A stretch of 64,000 nt of DNA, from the NCBI GenBank assembly GCA_965202675.1, contig OZ241842.1, positions 2,728,001 through 2,792,000 of the forward strand, given 5' to 3'. The translations under genes and the position numbers were made by a program. The notes beneath the pieces were generated by a model. It saw nothing but the letters and a program-made list of their open reading frames with translations. It was not told the origin of the DNA and made no database searches. The first letter of the stretch is position 1. Every line of letters begins with the position of its first letter. The DNA is from CATQHD01 sp965202675 (lineage in GTDB: Bacteria > Actinomycetota > Acidimicrobiia > Spongiisociales > Spongiisociaceae). This document shows, piece after piece, positions 18,253 through 26,944 of the stretch.

Positions 18253-21200
18253 TCATCCCATCCTAGAAAGCTCCGCCTCACCCCGTTCGGTAGCCGCCAA
18301 CCCTTTATAGCGGCGCCCGCCGTATTCCATCTCCTCCCGGGCGATCAGCCCCTCGACTACGAGGCCCTCTATCACCTCGCCCGCCTTCGCCCGCCCCAGT
18401 ATCTCGAGCCGCCCGAAGCACGGATGGGATCTCTCCCGCGGGCCCAGCGGATAGTCGCCGCCCCCGTCGCCCACCAGGGTGCGGACGAAGTTGGCCTCCG
18501 AGAGCCCTATGTAGGCGCCGTCGACCCTGTATGCGGTGTCGGCCGCCAGCCGCAGCACGATCTGGCGCACCGGCAGGGCTTCGATCACCGCCTCGCGGGT
18601 GATCTCGCTGTCCCGCCAGGGCCTCGGCAGGTCCACACAGGCGTCGCACCCGCCGCACTGTTCGGGGGCGGGCGCGTCCAGGTACTCCAGCATCGCCCGG
18701 CGGCGGCAGACGCCCCGCTCGCGGGCGAAGCGCCGGGCCCGGTCGGAACGCTCCTTAGCCGCGGCCCGCTGCTGCTCCGCCGCCGCCTTTATCCGCGCCC
18801 AGTCCGGTTCGGCGCCGGCCAGGCGCTCCACTGCCGTCGCGTACTCGAAGGGCGCGAACCCCAGTATCTGTCGGCGGTTGAGCTCCAGCAGGTCGCCGCC
18901 CACCCCGGAGGCCGAACGCCCGAGCCGGCGCATCCAGGCCTCGGCGTGGTAACCCTCGCCCAGCGCATCGGCCAGTTCCAGCAGGGCGTCCGCCCGGCCC
19001 GCCAGGCCGGGGTCCTCGTCCCGGAGCTCTTCGACCTTCGCCCTCGTGTCGTCCACCACCGTGATCCTGCCCCGCCACACCACGTCCTCCCCGCGCCTGG
19101 CGGCCCCGCTCTGCGCGAGGTAATGCACCGCCGCGGCCGTGTTGTCGCGGTCCTGGTCCGGGTCCCGGTTCCGGGGGCTTCGGGGGAGGGGCGGCAGATA
19201 TTCGGCCCCCGCCTTTATCCGATTCCACACCTCCTCTACCTCGGCGAGGCCGGGCGCGGCGCTTTCAATGAAATACCTGTGGATGCCGCAGTCGCGCGGG
19301 GCTGCCAGCAGCACCGCCGCGCCGGTCTCCGGACCGATCCCCGCCGCCGCGCCCCGGGCCGCCCGCCCGGTCTCCTGTATGTACTCCTCTATCGAGGCGG
19401 GCATCTCCAGGTGGATTATCAGGGCGATGTCGGGCTTGTCGATGCCCAGCCCGAAGGCCTTGGTCGCCGCCACCGCGTCGATCTCTCCGTGGCGGAAGGC
19501 GTCCTCCACGTGCATCCGCTCCTCGTAGGGCAGGCCGGCGTGGTAGGGGCGGACGGAGTGCCCGGCGGTGCGGATCAGGCCGGCCAGCCGGACCGCATCC
19601 CGCCGCCGGGGAACATAGACGACGGCGCTCTGCCCGCGAAAGGACTCCAGCACCCGCAGCACCTGTATGTCGCGGTCCTTGAAGTCATCGCAATCCTCCG
19701 TGTAGTACCTGATCTCGGGCCGGTCGGGTGAGGCGGCGATGGGCGGCCCGCCGGTTTCGAGGCCGAGCAGCTCCTCTATCTCCTCCTGCACCCTGGCGGC
19801 GGCGGTGGCGGTCACCGCCAGCACGGGCTTGCGGCCGCCCTTTCCCAACGACCGGAGCAGCGCCTCGGGAATTGCCGAGTATTCGGGGCGGAAGGCGTGC
19901 CCCCACTGCGAGATGCAATGGGCCTCGTCCACGGCGATGCGCCCGATGTCGACGCCGGCCAGCATCCGGGTGAACATCGGGTTCCAGAGGCGTTCGGGGC
20001 TCAGGTACAGCAGTTTGTACCGGCCCTCCCCGGCCCCTCTGAGTATCTCCTGCTGCTCCCCCTGCGGCACGCCGCTGTGGACCGCCGCCACCGAGCCGAC
20101 GCCCCGCGCCCGCAGGTTGTCCACCTGGTCGTTCATCAGCGCGATCAGGGGCGACACCACCAGGGTCACCCCGGGCGACAACAGCGCCGGCAGCTGGAAG
20201 GTGAGCGACTTGCCCGACCCGGTGGGCAGCACCGCCAGCACGTCCCAGCCGCCCATGAACCGGACCATCGTTTCGAGCTGGCCCGGCCGCCACTCCTCGA
20301 ATCCGAGCCGCTCCCGGCACTGCTCCAACACCGCCCGGATGCGCTCCGGATCGGCCAGATCCTCCTCGCCCAGGGCCAGGCCGTCCAGGAACGCGGACCA
20401 CGGGTCGGCGGCGGGCACGGCGCCTATCCGCTCCCACAGGCGGTCGTCGAGCCCGATCCCGAGATGGGCGGCCACGGCGGCGTAGCAGCCCGCCGCCGAG
20501 TCGACCTCCCCGACGGCGGGCGGCCCCACCAGGCTGCGCCGGATCCGGTCCCGGTAGGGGGTGGGCCGCCGGAGCCGGCTGTCGAGCACCACCGTGGCCC
20601 CCACGTCCTGGTTGGTCCTGATCAGCCGGCCCACCCCCTGGGTGAAGCGCAGGGCCGCCCGCGGAACCAGATAGTCGGCGAAGGGGTCCCTCCCCCGGAG
20701 CTCCAGCGCCTGCATGCGGGCCCCGACCACCGGATCGGCGGGCGAGTCGAAGGGAACCTTCTCTATCACCAGCAGGCTCAGCGCCTCGCCGGGTATGTCG
20801 ATCCCCTCCCAGAAGGAGCGGAGGGCGAGCAGGCTGGAACCGGTCTCCGCCCTCATCCGCTCGACCAGCGCGGCCGGGGAATCGTCCCCCTGGGCGAGCA
20901 GCGCCAGGCCCTGCTCCTCCATGTGGGGGCGGGCGTGGTCGCGCACCCGCTCGAGGCGCGCCCGGGCGGTCATCAGCGCCAGGCCGCGCCCGCCGGTCAG
21001 CACGAACAGCCTCGGTATCTCGGCCGCCTCGGCGGCGGTGAAGTCGTCGATCAGCCCCCCGCGCGGCGCGGGCAGGTAGTCGGTGTAGAGGACGAGATGG
21101 TTCTCGCCCAGCCGGTCGAAGGGGGTGGGCAGCCGGGTCGCCGCCGCCGCTCCCAGACCGAGGGCCCTGATCACGAAGTCGAAGCTGCCCCCCACGCCGA

Positions 21201-23313
21201 GGGTGGCCGAGGTGAGCACCGCCGCATCCAGCGACTGCCACAGCTCGCCGAGCTGCGGGGCCACCGAGGCGGGCGCCCGGCGGAGCGTCCAGGACCAGGC
21301 GCCCTCCTGCAGGCGCAGGTCGGCGATGGCGATCCATACCTCCGGGTCCTCCGCCCACACCGCCCGGTCGACCAGCTTCGCCGCCTCGCGGGCCGCCCGC
21401 CCCAGGCGGCCTACCTCCATCTCCAGCCTGCGCCGCCGGTAGCGGCCCCGCAGGCGCTCCGGCACCGAGATCCGGTTGAAGGCGTCGGCCAGCTCCGTGA
21501 GCGCCGTCCGCAGGTTCCGGGCCCGGCGGATCACCTGCCGATAGGCGGGGCGCCCCGTATCGATCCCCGCCCTGATGTGATAGGAGACCCCGTGCTGCTC
21601 GATGTCGGCCCGCTGCGCCCCGGTGTGTTCCAGCACGTACTCGATCAGGCCGCCGCCGAACTCCCCGAGGCCGGCCCGCAGGTCCCGGGCCGCCGCCCGC
21701 AGGCGGTCGAGGGCGGCCCGGCCCGCCGCCCGGGTTTCCTGGTCCAGCTGCGGCCAGGGGACGGCCCGTTCGAGCCGCCCGACGGCGCTCCTCCCGGCGG
21801 GGTCGTCCACCGCCTCGCACAGGTGTTCCAGGTCGCGCAGGCCGACCGATTCGGTGAGGGCGGCGGTGGCGGCGTCCTCCAGCTGATGGGCCTCGTCGAT
21901 GACCGTATGCGCCGCGTAGTCCAGCCAGAAGTCCGAGGAGATCAGCAGGGCGTGATTCAGGACGGCGGCGTGGGCGTTGCGCAGCCCATCCCTCGCCCGC
22001 CGGTAGAAGTCCAGCTCGTCCAGCGGGTTCAGCGCCGGACCGGGCGGGGACTCGACCCGGAGCTTCCAGCGCAGGTGGCCGAACCGCCTTATCCGCCCTC
22101 GGAGGGCGGCGGTGCGCAGATCCTCCCAGTCGCCGGTGGGCGTCTCCGCCGCCCAGCCGCACACGACCGCCAGGGCCAGGGCCTCGTCGGCGCCGGCCGC
22201 CTCCTCGGCGAGCTCCGCCTCCAGCGCCTCCAGGCTCAGGTAGTTGTTCATCCCCTTCAGCAGGATCGAGTTGAAGGGGCGGATTTCGCTCTCAAGCTCC
22301 TCCAGCGCGGCGAGGATCTGGTTCTGGAGTACCCGGCTGTAGGTGGATATCACCACGGTCCGGCCCGACGAGCGCGCATATTCGATGGCGGGTACCAGGT
22401 AGGCCAGGGTCTTGCCGGTGCCGGTGGGGGCCTCGATGAGATGGCGTCCGCCTGCATGGAGGGCCCGGGCGGCCGTCCGGGCCATGTCCGCCTGCTGCGG
22501 CCTCGGCTCCCGGCCGGCCATCAACGCTCCGCCGGGGCGGAAGGCCGCCTCCACGGCCCGCACGTCGAACTCCCCCGTGGGCTCGCCCATCTCCGCCGGT
22601 TCGAGCAGGGGGACCGCGTCCGCCAGGTCGGGGGGTTCGCCGGGCGCCTCGAAGAAGCGGGCCCACGGGTGTCCGGCCCGCGCCAGCACCCACCGCTGGA
22701 GCAGGCGGGCGGGTTCGCCCCTTCCGAGGAGCTCCAGCATCGCCAGCATGACCCGATGGGTCAGCCGGGCGTCGTTGAGCGCCCGATGGAGGCGGCCGAC
22801 CCCCAGGCCGAACCGGTCGGCGAGCTGCCCGAGCCGGCGGCCCGGCGGCGGGCTCTCGCCCAGAATGTTCCTGACCATCCCCTCTCCGGCGCGGGGGAAG
22901 ACCAGGTGCGCCAGCTCGAGGGTGTCGAGGCGGCCGCCCGGCAGCGGATCGAGCCCCGCCGCCCGGGAAGCGCGGTCGAGCCGGGGGAAGTCGAAGTCGA
23001 AGCCGTTGTGGGCGATGAGGGGGCGCCTTCCGACAAAATCGTGGAAACGGGGCAGCACCTCGGCGGCCGGGGGGCCGGCCCCCAGCTGCTCGTCGGAGAG
23101 GCCGGTGAGTCGGGCCGATTCCTCCTGCAGGGCCCCTTCCGGCCTGACCAGGCTGTCGAACTCGCCCACCACCTCGGCGCCGGCGCAGAGCACCGCGCCT
23201 ATCTCGATGATGCCGCCCCCCATTCCGTCGGTCTCCAGGTCGAAGACGACGAACCGCTCGGCGGCGGGTCCGGTCGGGGTCATGGATCGTCGGCGGGCAT
23301 CAACCATAGGCAC
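18253..23313 (-). CDS. DnaQ exonuclease - DinG helicase - RecQ helicase triple fusion
   Basis: 1686 residues from GTG 23313 (ATGs at 23307 and 23283 are alternatives). Residues 20-200 are a DEDDh exonuclease: D25/E27 in FDLETDG, HNGFDFDF near 102-109, H176 and D181 in HRALNDARLT. Residues 255-930 are a DinG/XPD-like helicase: Walker A EAPTGTGKT 294-302, VIDEAH 471-476, TSATL 701-705 and QGVGRLIRT 892-900. Residues 995-1686 are RecQ: PTGSGKS 1030-1036, VDEAHCISQWGHAFRPEY near 1128, and a C-terminal zinc site (CRRR...CGGCDAC). The four Fe-S cysteines of DinG/XPD are missing: KGMNNYLS replaces the usual KGRxNYxC, and LDELDFYRRAR replaces the Cys-containing segment. Likely DNA repair. It is translationally adjacent to the UvrD-like gene. 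Confidence 0.92.
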   Translation of the reverse strand: MPMVDARRRSMTPTGPAAERFVVFDLETDGMGGGIIEIGAVLCAGAEVVGEFDSLVRPEGALQEESARLTGLSDEQLGAGPPAAEVLPRFHDFVGRRPLIAHNGFDFDFPRLDRASRAAGLDPLPGGRLDTLELAHLVFPRAGEGMVRNILGESPPPGRRLGQLADRFGLGVGRLHRALNDARLTHRVMLAMLELLGRGEPARLLQRWVLARAGHPWARFFEAPGEPPDLADAVPLLEPAEMGEPTGEFDVRAVEAAFRPGGALMAGREPRPQQADMARTAARALHAGGRHLIEAPTGTGKTLAYLVPAIEYARSSGRTVVISTYSRVLQNQILAALEELESEIRPFNSILLKGMNNYLSLEALEAELAEEAAGADEALALAVVCGWAAETPTGDWEDLRTAALRGRIRRFGHLRWKLRVESPPGPALNPLDELDFYRRARDGLRNAHAAVLNHALLISSDFWLDYAAHTVIDEAHQLEDAATAALTESVGLRDLEHLCEAVDDPAGRSAVGRLERAVPWPQLDQETRAAGRAALDRLRAAARDLRAGLGEFGGGLIEYVLEHTGAQRADIEQHGVSYHIRAGIDTGRPAYRQVIRRARNLRTALTELADAFNRISVPERLRGRYRRRRLEMEVGRLGRAAREAAKLVDRAVWAEDPEVWIAIADLRLQEGAWSWTLRRAPASVAPQLGELWQSLDAAVLTSATLGVGGSFDFVIRALGLGAAAATRLPTPFDRLGENHLVLYTDYLPAPRGGLIDDFTAAEAAEIPRLFVLTGGRGLALMTARARLERVRDHARPHMEEQGLALLAQGDDSPAALVERMRAETGSSLLALRSFWEGIDIPGEALSLLVIEKVPFDSPADPVVGARMQALELRGRDPFADYLVPRAALRFTQGVGRLIRTNQDVGATVVLDSRLRRPTPYRDRIRRSLVGPPAVGEVDSAAGCYAAVAAHLGIGLDDRLWERIGAVPAADPWSAFLDGLALGEEDLADPERIRAVLEQCRERLGFEEWRPGQLETMVRFMGGWDVLAVLPTGSGKSLTFQLPALLSPGVTLVVSPLIALMNDQVDNLRARGVGSVAAVHSGVPQGEQQEILRGAGEGRYKLLYLSPERLWNPMFTRMLAGVDIGRIAVDEAHCISQWGHAFRPEYSAIPEALLRSLGKGGRKPVLAVTATAAARVQEEIEELLGLETGGPPIAASPDRPEIRYYTEDCDDFKDRDIQVLRVLESFRGQSAVVYVPRRRDAVRLAGLIRTAGHSVRPYHAGLPYEERMHVEDAFRHGEIDAVAATKAFGLGIDKPDIALIIHLEMPASIEEYIQETGRAARGAAAGIGPETGAAVLLAAPRDCGIHRYFIESAAPGLAEVEEVWNRIKAGAEYLPPLPRSPRNRDPDQDRDNTAAAVHYLAQSGAARRGEDVVWRGRITVVDDTRAKVEELRDEDPGLAGRADALLELADALGEGYHAEAWMRRLGRSASGVGGDLLELNRRQILGFAPFEYATAVERLAGAEPDWARIKAAAEQQRAAAKERSDRARRFARERGVCRRRAMLEYLDAPAPEQCGGCDACVDLPRPWRDSEITREAVIEALPVRQIVLRLAADTAYRVDGAYIGLSEANFVRTLVGDGGGDYPLGPRERSHPCFGRLEILGRAKAGEVIEGLVVEGLIAREEMEYGGRRYKGLAATERGEAELSRMG

Positions 23314-23341
23314 GGTAGCCGCCCTCCCGCGGGCGGCTACC
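23314..23341 (-). terminator. Perfect 11-bp GC-rich hairpin between two minus-strand genes
   Basis: GGTAGCCGCCC (23314-23324) pairs exactly with GGGCGGCTACC (23331-23341) around a 6-nt loop. It lies between the alpha/beta hydrolase stop (23419) and the helicase fusion start on the same strand, so it may end the former or act in the leader of the latter. No T-run follows. Confidence 0.5.
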
Positions 23342-23418
23342 GGACGGATGGGACCCGCGGCAACGGGCGGCCCGGCGCCGAAAGCGCGAAAAACGGACCG
23401 GAGCGGCCGGCTATGGGT

Positions 23419-24219
23419 TCAAAGGAAGGGGATCACCGCCTCCAGCAGGCCGGAGGGGTTGTCCACCGGGATGACGTGAGTGCTGTTCTCCACCTCGGCC
23501 AGCCGAGCGCCGGGGGTGCGGGCGGCCATTTCGGCCATCACCTCCCCGCTTACGAAGCTGTCGGCGGCGTGGACGTAGAGGGTGGAGGGCAGCCTTTCCA
23601 GCCGGTCCCAGTGGTCGTCGGACCGGAACGGCCACCGTTCGAAGAAGAAGGGATCGTGCTTGGGGGCCAGCCGTCCGCCCTCCACCGGGGCGAAGCAGGC
23701 GGCGGCCGTGAGCTCCACCATTTCGTCCGGGGCGTTGGGGAAGGCCATCCTCACTCCGGCCTTTACCTCGTCGTGGTCGGCGTGGCTGGCGGGGCGGGGG
23801 AACAGGTCGGTTTCCCCCTGGGCGAAGGACGGCTCCACGTCTACCACCACCACCTTGCCCGCCCGGCCGGGATTATCCGTCGCGTACTGCATAGCCGCCA
23901 GAGCGCCCCATGAGGAACCCATCAGGTCCACTTCATCGGCGCCGAGCGAATCGACGAGGGCGGCCAGGTCCGCCGCGTGGTCGTCCGTCCGGTAGTCGTG
24001 AGAGGCCGACCATTGGCTCTCGCCGTAGCCTCGGAAGTCGAGAGCCAGCACCCGGCGCCGGCCGCGGACGCCCGCCGCGACCGCGTGCCAGTTCCAGGCG
24101 TTGCCGATCACGCCATGCATGCAGATAAGGGTCCGCCCCTCTCCGCCGTAGTCGAGAAAATGCAGGCGGTTTCCCTGGGCTCCGGTCGCGTAACCGTGTC
24201 GCACCTCGGATGTCAGCAC
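23419..24219 (-). CDS. Alpha/beta hydrolase
   Basis: 266 residues from GTG 24219, chosen because AAGGAGA lies seven bases upstream and the fold begins directly after it. The oxyanion region is MHGVIGNAWNWH (34-45). The nucleophile elbow is G101-S-S103-W-G105, with S103 the catalytic serine. The catalytic His is in NSTHVIP near the C-terminus. Esterase, lactonase or C-C hydrolase activity is possible. It lies 47 bp downstream of the amidohydrolase gene on the same strand, so the pair may process ring-derived amides or esters. A reading extended to 24474 lacks family similarity upstream of the GTG. Confidence 0.88.
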   Translation of the reverse strand: MLTSEVRHGYATGAQGNRLHFLDYGGEGRTLICMHGVIGNAWNWHAVAAGVRGRRRVLALDFRGYGESQWSASHDYRTDDHAADLAALVDSLGADEVDLMGSSWGALAAMQYATDNPGRAGKVVVVDVEPSFAQGETDLFPRPASHADHDEVKAGVRMAFPNAPDEMVELTAAACFAPVEGGRLAPKHDPFFFERWPFRSDDHWDRLERLPSTLYVHAADSFVSGEVMAEMAARTPGARLAEVENSTHVIPVDNPSGLLEAVIPFL

Positions 24220-24266
24220 GGATGTTCTCCTTTCCTTGGGTGAGCCCGGTCGGGGCTCGTCTCGGT

Positions 24267-25718
24267 CTATTGCCAGTCTTTCATCAGGTCGGCGCCGGCC
24301 AGGCGGGCCTTCCCGAACAGCCGCCGGGCGGCCTCGGACGCCGCCGCCCGCACCTCGTCCTCGTCCACCCGGGTGGATCGGCCCCCTTCTACGATGATCT
24401 CGCCCGCCACCGTAACCATCTCCACGTCGTCCGCCCGTCCCGAATGCACCACCGACGCCGCCGGACGGTTCCACGGGGTGTGCCGCACCCGGTCAACGTC
24501 CAGCACCACCAGGTCGGCGGCCTGGCCGGGGGCCAGCGAGCCCCGGCCTCCTCCGGCCATGGCCGCGCCTCCCAGGGCGGCCAGCTCCAGGAACTGTTCC
24601 ACCGAGGCGGCGGTGGGGTCGAGGGCGGCGACCCGGTGCATGAGGGTCCCGGTCTTCATGGCCTCGAACATGTCCTGGCCCGCCACCGCCGCGCCGTCGC
24701 TTCCGAGGGCCACATTGGCGCCCGCCGCCTGCAGCGGGCGGAGATGGAAGACGCCGGACGCCAGATACTGGTTGGAGACCGGATTGTGCACGGCGGTGGC
24801 CTTCCGCCCGCCCATCGCCGCCACCTCGTCGGGGTCCAGCCATATGGCGTGGGCGAGGGTGGTGCGCTCCGAGAGCAGGCCGCGCTCCTCCAGCCACGCC
24901 ACCGGACGGGTCGAGTGGACCTCCTCGAAGAAGCCGATCTCGTCCTGCACCTCGGAGCAATGCATGTGCCAGCCGACCCCGCCCGACTCCGCCAGCCCGG
25001 CGCAGGCCTCGATCAGGCCGGGGGTGACGTAGACGATGTTCTCCGGGCAGGGCCACACCTCCACCCGCGAACCGGACGGGCGTTCGGCCATGCATTCCTC
25101 GGTGATGGAAATCTCCTGGCGGTCGGTCCACATGAACAGCCGGGGTTCCACCCCCATCAGCTCGGCCCCGGGATTCATCTCCCCGAAGGCGCCCCGGGCT
25201 ATAGCCCCCCTGATCCCCACATCCTCCACCGCCTGGGCGACGGCCAGGGTGGTCTCTGTATCGGTGGGGGCGTAATGGTTGTCCACCACCATGGTGGTCC
25301 CCGACAGGGCGGCTTGGAGGGCGCCCAGCCGGACGGCGGCCGCCGCCGTTTCCCTGGTCATGTTGAGGGAATAGGGGAGCATGAAGTCCTGCAGCCAAGG
25401 GACCAGGGTCATACCGTCGCCGAGGCTCCGGCCCAGCGTCTGGAACAGGTGGGTGTGGCCGTCGGTCAGGCCGGGCATCACCACCTTGCCGGAGCAGTCG
25501 ACGATCCGGGCGGCGCCTTCTCGGTAGGGGGCCAGGTCGGAGCGGCTGCCTACCGCGGCGATGCGTTCCCCCGCCGCGGCCACCGCCCCGTCTTCGATCA
25601 CCCGCCGTTGCTCGTCGAGGGTGATCACCACCCCGCCTTCGAACAACAGATCGCAGCCCGCCGGGGCCGGCGGCTCGGAGGCCGGAAGGAGTTCACCCAT
25701 CGGGCTGTCATCGGTCAT
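24267..25718 (-). CDS. Amidohydrolase (cytosine deaminase / S-triazine hydrolase-like), second paralog
   Basis: 483 residues from ATG 25718; a TTG start at 25739 is possible but falls inside the AT-rich promoter-like site. Metal ligands: H88 and H90 (LTDGHTHLFQ), H253 (GWHMHCS), H290 (LAHAIWLDPDE) and D341 (LGSDGA). It aligns throughout with the amidohydrolase at 7986 (shared TITEEC/SITEEC, HNPVSNQY/HCPMSNQY patterns), so it belongs to the same AtzB/SsnA/guanine-deaminase-like branch. It probably forms an operon with the alpha/beta hydrolase at 24219. Only a short leader would fit between the ATCAAT motif and the ATG. Confidence 0.9.
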   Translation of the reverse strand: MTDDSPMGELLPASEPPAPAGCDLLFEGGVVITLDEQRRVIEDGAVAAAGERIAAVGSRSDLAPYREGAARIVDCSGKVVMPGLTDGHTHLFQTLGRSLGDGMTLVPWLQDFMLPYSLNMTRETAAAAVRLGALQAALSGTTMVVDNHYAPTDTETTLAVAQAVEDVGIRGAIARGAFGEMNPGAELMGVEPRLFMWTDRQEISITEECMAERPSGSRVEVWPCPENIVYVTPGLIEACAGLAESGGVGWHMHCSEVQDEIGFFEEVHSTRPVAWLEERGLLSERTTLAHAIWLDPDEVAAMGGRKATAVHNPVSNQYLASGVFHLRPLQAAGANVALGSDGAAVAGQDMFEAMKTGTLMHRVAALDPTAASVEQFLELAALGGAAMAGGGRGSLAPGQAADLVVLDVDRVRHTPWNRPAASVVHSGRADDVEMVTVAGEIIVEGGRSTRVDEDEVRAAASEAARRLFGKARLAGADLMKDWQ

Positions 25719-25725
25719 ATGCGCT

Positions 25726-25740
25726 ATAGATTCTATCAAT
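25726..25740. promoter_or_regulatory. ATAGAT-N3-ATCAAT motif before the amidohydrolase
   Basis: ATAGAT (25726-25731), TCT, ATCAAT (25735-25740), starting 8 bp upstream of the minus-strand ATG at 25718. Identical 6-3-6 arrangement at 30359-30373 and 38222-38236. Nearly palindromic (ATtGAT versus ATAGAT). Candidate operator; could also include the promoter's -10. Confidence 0.55.
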
Positions 25741-25918
25741 CATACAAGGGCGCCGGGGCGGCGCTCAGTGCATCCGTCAGCCGGACCGCCCTCGGCAACA
25801 TACCCGGTCCGGCCGCCGGAAGCGGCCAATCCTTGACACAGACGCGGATCCGATGCGGACCCCGACCGCGCGGCGCCCGCCGACGGAACGGCGAAGGCAT
25901 CCCCTGTCCGTACATCCC

Positions 25919-26212
25919 CCGAACCCCCTGGTCAAGCCCCTGTTCCACCCCCGGACCCGGGGCAAGAATGCGAAAAACGCCGCCCCCTCGCCCCGCTTCG
26001 CGGGCCCAGCCCCCGCCTCCACCGCCTGGAATCCGGACGCGATCGGTCAGTACCCCGGAGGATCGTGTTCGGAAGATGATCCCTGTCACGGTCTGCGCCG
26101 GCTGCGGACCGGAGGTGCTTCGGCTCTATCATTATCCAGCATCGGTGTGACATAGTCAATACCCTTGTGAGGGATTTGACGGGATTTTTTTGTCATTCCG
26201 TGATTTAAAGGC
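25919..26212 (-). repeat. Intergenic repeat family, copy 2 (full, minus orientation)
   Basis: Read on the minus strand, this matches copy 3 (52490-52840) from ATCACGGAA and TGACAAAAAA through TTGACTATGTCACACCGATG, AGCACCTCCGGT, GACAGGGATCATC, CCGGATTCC and GCGGCGTTTTTCGC to GGGGCTTGACCAGGGGG. The hairpin CGGTC...GACCG has a different 13-nt interior from the other copies, yet still can pair internally. Longer open frames across it are incidental. It occupies most of the gap between the amidohydrolase and the HicB-like ORF. Confidence 0.75.
26130..26158 (-). promoter_or_regulatory. Sigma-A-like promoter within repeat copy 2
   Basis: On the minus strand, -35 TTGACT (26158-26153), a 17-bp spacer and -10 GATAAT (26135-26130). 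It would start transcription near 26123 into the conserved repeat body, away from the HicB-like ORF. The same elements are present in copy 3. Confidence 0.6.
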
Positions 26213-26276
26213 AAGGAAGGGCTCCGGCTTCTGGCCCGGCCGCCGACGAAAGGACGAGGACTTGGAACGCAAGCGG

Positions 26277-26795
26277 ATGCCGGCAGGGCGCACGCTCGCC
26301 CTATCCGACGGGGCAGCGGAGGTGACCCATTCGGCGGGTAGGCCTTTTCATGAAACTCCCAGCTCAGACCACCGGGTTTGCCTGAACTGGCCTGATTCCG
26401 AGCCGCCCCGGCGTTGGCCGAGCGACGCTCGGGAGCAGTTGCTGATTCGGAGCGACGAGGCGGCTGTCGAAGGCGGCGAGGCGGAGCCTGTCCCCAGTGG
26501 ATCTGTTCTCGAGAAGTTGCTCGCCCAATGGGCTGACGCAGCCGTCTCGCACGCTGTAGTCCGCAGCATCGACGACCCTGCCGGGCTGGTTGCCGCCGTG
26601 GCCGGCATCGACGGCGCCTGGGGTTTCGGCGGCTCTCCAGCGGAAGCTCTGGACGATTTGAGGTCGGTCCTGATCGACTGGGCTGGTTTGAAGCTCGCGG
26701 ACGGCGACGATGATATTCCCAGCATGGAGGGTGTGCATCTGGCCGTAGATAGATGCCCCGAAGGTCGGTGCCGGTCAAGAGATAACCTGAACTGA
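26277..26795 (+). CDS. HicB-like orphan antitoxin-type protein (tentative)
   Basis: 172 residues from ATG 26277; a start at 26190 lies inside the repeat flank and is less likely. The C-terminal ~70 residues resemble the HicB/UPF0150 fold: AVAGIDGAWGFGGSPAEALD, then DLRSVLIDWAGLKLADGDDD followed by IPSM, matching the family pattern of G-x-W-x-x-G-x-(S/T)-x-x-E-A, a helix, then D-G-x-x-I-P. The N-terminal half matches nothing I recognise. No HicA toxin (small double-stranded-RNA-binding-like ORF) is adjacent. It may be a solitary regulator or a remnant. The coding claim rests on the HicB-like block. Confidence 0.5.
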   Translation: MPAGRTLALSDGAAEVTHSAGRPFHETPSSDHRVCLNWPDSEPPRRWPSDAREQLLIRSDEAAVEGGEAEPVPSGSVLEKLLAQWADAAVSHAVVRSIDDPAGLVAAVAGIDGAWGFGGSPAEALDDLRSVLIDWAGLKLADGDDDIPSMEGVHLAVDRCPEGRCRSRDNLN

Positions 26796-26884
26796 GATCA
26801 CTCACTGCGTTTGCCGGTCGTCATTCCGGGGCGGGCGGTATGGGGCCGGTGTCATCCGTCTCGGCTCCCCCCCCCCCGTGAATT

Positions 26885-26911
26885 ATTGATAATAGTAATA
26901 TATGCTATCGT
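26885..26911. promoter_or_regulatory. TTGATA-N14-TATCGT site before the SDR-Rieske-SDR operon
   Basis: TTGATA (26886-26891), 14 bp, TATCGT (26906-26911) in a 35-bp AT-rich patch that starts after a run of cytosines. ATCAAT reads on the minus strand at 26890-26885. The spacing is identical to the inverted repeat at 7925-7950. It lies 33-60 bp before the GTG at 26945. Confidence 0.45.
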
Positions 26912-26944
26912 ATGTTCGAGACTACGGAGGCGGGAGGTGTTGAA

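Noticed and set aside
19897..23913. Very long open frame (1,338 codons) on the plus strand opposite the helicase fusion
   Set aside because: Low-complexity Arg/Gly/Pro-rich translation antisense to a gene with many conserved motifs; an artefact of high GC third positions.
25736..26089. Minus-strand open frame within repeat copy 2
   Set aside because: Similar peptides appear in the other repeat copies but with frame changes and without codon-like variation; conservation is at the DNA level.
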